Assembly: GCA_024400895.1 (NCBI GenBank)
Contig: JAKSMA010000104.1
Coordinates: forward strand, 1-8,241
Source: Muribaculaceae bacterium
GTDB lineage: Bacteria > Bacteroidota > Bacteroidia > Bacteroidales > Muribaculaceae
Length of the DNA stretch: 8,241 nt
Reading direction: 5' to 3'
Position 1 is the first letter of the stretch. The number at the start of each line of letters is the position of its first letter. Below, piece by piece: positions 6,184-8,241 of this stretch. The notes under the pieces are model-generated. The model was not told the origin of the DNA, made no database searches, and saw nothing but the letters and a program-made list of their open reading frames with translations. The translations under genes were made by a program, and so were the position numbers.

Positions 6184-6711
6184 TTATAATACTTTTTCGA
6201 ATGCGTGGCGCTCGCCATCCTTCACCATCACCATGCCACAGTGGGTGAAACCGATTTTTGGCAAGATGTGGAGCATTTGGGCATTGTCGTGATTGGTGTC
6301 GATACGCATACTTTCGCAACCAATGCGTTTCGATTCGTCGAGAAGCAGATTCAAAAATGCAGTGGCAAGGCCTTGTCCTGTGAGTTGGTGGTTGATGCCG
6401 ATGCGGTGCACCACCGAATAGCGGCAGTTGGTAGAATTGCTGTCGGTGAGCCATTCGCCGTCCCAGATATGGTCATAGCAAGGGTCGCCCGAAGTGATGA
6501 GGGCACAATATCCCACCACTTGCTCGTCTTTCAGCAGCACCCATCCCTGTCGTTTTTCAATGTCGGCAGCCACGGTGTCGGGGTTTGGATATCCCTTCTG
6601 CCATTGGTCGCGTCCGGCTTGGCGCATCTGCTCAATTTCGCCTTTCAGAATCGCCCAAATCACTTGAGCGTCGGCAGCTTCGGCGCGACGGATGCAGAGG
6701 GCATTATTCAT
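6184..6711 (-). CDS. GNAT family N-acetyltransferase
   Basis: This 175-residue cytosolic protein has the GNAT fold in order: first strand LCIRRAEAADA (5-15), helix 1-2 region with IEQMRQAGRDQW (26-37), GWVLLKDEQVVGYCALI (56-72), then VHRIGINHQLTGQGLATAFL (101-120). The last contains the acetyl-CoA pyrophosphate loop Q-x-x-G-x-G at 109-114. It ends with THDNAQ-like motif B (NHDNAQMLHILPKIGF, 140-155). The substrate cannot be predicted, since GNATs acetylate amines from antibiotics to protein N-termini. The frame extends 18 codons upstream, but ATG 6711 is preferred: it gives the normal N-terminus, overlaps the previous stop by only 8 nt (6704-6711) and has an SD-like GAGGAGGAGG nine bases upstream. 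Translation is probably coupled to the DUF2007 gene. Confidence 0.88.
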   Translation of the reverse strand: MNNALCIRRAEAADAQVIWAILKGEIEQMRQAGRDQWQKGYPNPDTVAADIEKRQGWVLLKDEQVVGYCALITSGDPCYDHIWDGEWLTDSNSTNCRYSVVHRIGINHQLTGQGLATAFLNLLLDESKRIGCESMRIDTNHDNAQMLHILPKIGFTHCGMVMVKDGERHAFEKVL

Positions 6712-6949
6712 CACCTTCGTCCTCCTCCTCAATAGGTGTGTTGAGCAGTTCTTCGGCTGCATCAAAGTCTTCGGGATTCACCACCACTTTCCATTGGCCT
6801 TTTCCGAGACCATGCATAAGGGCGCTTGCCACATTGTCGCCCAGCACACCGGCGCTAATGCCGTTGGCTTCGAGCATACCTTTCACGATGCTGGCTTCAA
6901 TTTCGTCTTCAAATTGAGCCAATACTTTCAAATCACCGTCGTTAGCCAT
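6704..6949 (-). CDS. DUF2007 domain-containing small protein
   Basis: This is an 81-residue cytosolic protein. The pattern LKVLAQFEDEIEASIVKGMLEANGI (7-31), then a loop with VLGDN, then GQWKVVVNPEDFDAAEELL (51-69) matches DUF2007, also called putative signal transducing protein. The family has a ferredoxin-like beta-alpha-beta shape: a first strand, a helix that 'selects' a chain or element, and a final strand with V.V...D...A...L. No activity is established. A short acidic tail (EEEDEGDE, 74-81) is added. The gene starts 8 nt after the mltG stop and overlaps the acetyltransferase start by 8 nt, so it belongs to the same transcript. Any functional tie to cell-wall synthesis is only suggested by this position. 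Confidence 0.82.
   Translation of the reverse strand: MANDGDLKVLAQFEDEIEASIVKGMLEANGISAGVLGDNVASALMHGLGKGQWKVVVNPEDFDAAEELLNTPIEEEDEGDE
6721..6730 (-). promoter_or_regulatory. SD-like purine run before the acetyltransferase
   Basis: The minus strand reads GAGGAGGAGG, 9 nt before the ATG at 6711. It is also the coding sequence for the acidic EEE tail of the DUF2007 protein. SD sites are rare in Bacteroidetes, so it may simply reflect codons, but it supports the start at 6711. Confidence 0.4.
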
Positions 6950-6957
6950 AATAGTGT

Positions 6958-8007
6958 TTATTTAATGTTTCTCTTGTTGAGTTCTGCTTGATAGCGCTGC
7001 GCGTTGGCATTGTGGGTTGCCAAATCGGTGGCAAAGTCGTGATAGCCAGAGAAGTCGCTCTTTGCGCACATGAAAATATAGTCGTGAGGCTCACTGTTGA
7101 GAATCGCGTCGACAGTTTGCTTTTCCACCAGTCGGATAGGGCCAGGAGGCAAACCTACATTGCGGTAAGTGTTGTAAGGCGAATCTGTTTCACACATCTT
7201 CAGCGTAATGCGTTTGATGCTGAAATCGCCGAGGGCAAACTTCACGGTAGGGTCGGCTTGCAGACGCATATTCTTCTGCAGGCGATTGATGTAGAGTCGG
7301 CCCACTTTGCCACGCTCGTCGCTTTTGGATGTTTCTTCTTCAGCGATGGATGCCACAATCACCACCTCATCGGGTGTGAGGCCCAACTTCTTCGCCTTTG
7401 CAGTGCGTTCGTCGTTCCAGAATTGCTCATAGTAGTTATACATATTTTTCAGCAACTTTTCTGGCGTAGTGTCCCAGTAGAACTTATAACTGTCGGCAAG
7501 CAAAATGCAACCAATATTATCTGTTGTATGTCCGAATTTCTTGCAGAGTTCGGCATCTTTGAGCGCCTTCATGAAATCGGCTTTGCTGGCTTGAAACTTA
7601 TCGCCTGCACGCTTTGCAAATTCGTCGAGTGTGCGCACATTGTTGAATGTGAATTTCAAGTCCGAAGGTTCACCGCGGCGAAGTTTGTAGGCCGCCTTCA
7701 GTGCGGTTTCGCCCTTCCCAATCTTGAAAGCGCCATGGCGAGTTTCCACCTTCATAGCGCTGAGGCTGAGCAAAGTGGTCACACGACTGGCAAATGTCTC
7801 GTCGGTGTTTTTCTTCAGCGAGTCGGTAAGTGCCTCCATGGTAGTTCCTTTAGGGATGTAGATGATAGTGTCGGCATTCGCTGTAGAGGTCAGGAAAGGA
7901 AGCATTGCCGCCCCCAAAAACACGACCACGCCAGCCACTATAATCAGCGCCTTCTTATAAGCGAAAGGCGCTTTTTTCTTCTTCTTTGATTTTGTTGTTT
8001 TAGTCAT
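6958..8007 (-). CDS. mltG: Endolytic murein transglycosylase MltG (YceG family)
   Basis: The 349-residue protein has a strongly basic cytoplasmic N-terminus (TKSKKKKKAPFAYKK, 5-19), one membrane helix (about 20-40) and an extracytoplasmic part. A LysM-like/intermediate region (about 46-115) has IYIPKGTTMEAL and GAFKIGKGET. The YceG catalytic domain follows: LLADSYKFYWDT (169-180), VASIAEEETSKSDE (218-231), which holds the catalytic Glu among E223-E225, then VGRLYINRL (235-243), MRLQADPTVKFALG (247-260), SPYNTYRNVGLPPGPI (276-291) and HDFATDLATHN (323-333). These are all hallmarks of MltG, which cuts nascent peptidoglycan strands and so sets glycan length at the inner membrane. Length agrees with the family. 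It is the first gene of the operon, with a TAAATTTG box about 27 nt upstream. Confidence 0.95.
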   Translation of the reverse strand: MTKTTKSKKKKKAPFAYKKALIIVAGVVVFLGAAMLPFLTSTANADTIIYIPKGTTMEALTDSLKKNTDETFASRVTTLLSLSAMKVETRHGAFKIGKGETALKAAYKLRRGEPSDLKFTFNNVRTLDEFAKRAGDKFQASKADFMKALKDAELCKKFGHTTDNIGCILLADSYKFYWDTTPEKLLKNMYNYYEQFWNDERTAKAKKLGLTPDEVVIVASIAEEETSKSDERGKVGRLYINRLQKNMRLQADPTVKFALGDFSIKRITLKMCETDSPYNTYRNVGLPPGPIRLVEKQTVDAILNSEPHDYIFMCAKSDFSGYHDFATDLATHNANAQRYQAELNKRNIK

Positions 8008-8033
8008 TTTACTTCTTCATTGTTTATGAATAG

Positions 8034-8041
8034 CAAATTTA
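8034..8041 (-). promoter_or_regulatory. -7 box of the mltG operon promoter
   Basis: The minus strand reads TAAATTTG, a perfect TAnnTTTG match, 26 nt before the mltG ATG. The expected -33 position holds T/C-rich sequence without a TTG, so only half of the promoter is recognisable. It would give a leader of roughly 20 nt. Confidence 0.55.
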
Positions 8042-8132
8042 CACTTTTTTTTTGATAAGAAGACGACGACAGGACAACAGACTCGCTCAAAATGAAAAAA
8101 AGAGGTGATTTTAAAGAAAAATTGCGAAAAGT

Positions 8133-8163
8133 TTTGCATTATTAAAAAAAGTGTGTAACTTTG
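8133..8163 (+). promoter_or_regulatory. Promoter of the tRNA-Ser gene
   Basis: TTTG at 8133-8136 and TAACTTTG at 8156-8163 are 19 nt apart, a full match to the Bacteroidetes vegetative promoter. The start point would be near 8169, leaving about 27 nt of 5' leader before the mature tRNA at 8196, to be removed by RNase P. Confidence 0.75.
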
Positions 8164-8195
8164 CACTCGCTTAAAGCAAATCAGCACAAAGCACT

Positions 8196-8241
8196 GGAGA
8201 GGTGGGTGAGTGGCTGAAACCAGCAGTTTGCTAAACTGCCG
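8196..8241 (+). tRNA. tRNA-Ser (GCU anticodon), 5' part, cut by window edge
   Basis: The acceptor strand GGAGAGG starts at 8196, followed by TG and a D-arm region GGGTGAGTGGCTGAAACC of the class II (serine) type. The anticodon stem GCAGT (8223-8227) pairs with ACTGC (8235-8239) around the loop TTGCTAA. This gives anticodon GCT at 8230-8232, which reads AGC/AGU serine codons. The long variable arm, T-arm and 3' end lie beyond the window. Confidence 0.9.

Noticed and set aside
6988..7989. 333-codon open frame on the plus strand opposite mltG
   Set aside because: It lies wholly antisense to the clearly identified mltG gene; its product is Cys/His/Val-rich with no motif, as expected from the reverse strand of a gene.
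8092..8145. 17-codon ATG frame upstream of the tRNA gene
   Set aside because: It is very short, lysine-rich because of A-runs, and overlaps the -33 box of the tRNA promoter, so it is unlikely to be a peptide gene.

Overview
The window looks like a piece of a Bacteroidales chromosome (Bacteroides/Prevotella/Muribaculaceae-like; the genus cannot be fixed from this sequence). The reasons are four matches to the Bacteroidetes sigma-ABfr -7 box TAnnTTTG, two of them with a correctly spaced -33 TTG/TTTG; A-rich leaders with almost no Shine-Dalgarno sequences; and several family forms typical of the phylum (long RluA-type pseudouridine synthase, DUF4250, DPP5-like S9 peptidase, VDLGLPSG-type surface domain).

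Layout. Positions 1-227 hold the 5' end of an RluA-family pseudouridine synthase on the minus strand. A divergent promoter region (228-316) then drives a plus-strand run of closely spaced genes: DUF4250 small protein (317-496), two-helix membrane protein (516-785), exodeoxyribonuclease III/AP endonuclease xth (782-1537, ATGA overlap), a secreted protein with a FISUMP-like domain (1557-2510), and a GT10 alpha-1,3-fucosyltransferase-like enzyme (2559-3569). The gaps (19 nt, overlap, 19 nt, 48 nt) allow one transcript, but the last two genes have no functional tie to xth.

Positions 3570-4065 lie between convergent genes and encode no credible protein. They hold a 380-bp element (3595-3974) built as a long imperfect inverted repeat: two 98-bp arms that share ordered sequence blocks, plus four related hairpins with the core CTGGC/GCCAG. 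This is the most unusual structure in the window and looks like a non-autonomous, MITE- or BIME-like interspersed element. A rho-independent terminator for the minus-strand operon follows (3999-4031).

Positions 4066-8007 are a compact minus-strand operon, transcribed from a promoter at about 8040: mltG (peptidoglycan endolytic transglycosylase), a DUF2007 small protein (8-nt gap), a GNAT acetyltransferase (8-nt overlap, with an SD-like purine run) and a DPP5-like S9 peptidase (24-nt gap). MltG and the peptidase both work in the cell envelope or periplasm; the roles of the two middle genes are unknown. Beyond the mltG promoter, a divergent, well-formed promoter leads into the 5' part of a tRNA-Ser(GCU) gene cut by the window end.

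Most of the window is ordinary housekeeping sequence. I see no defence system, CRISPR array, prophage or complete transposon. The points worth following up are the inverted-repeat element, the orphan fucosyltransferase and the FISUMP-like surface protein.
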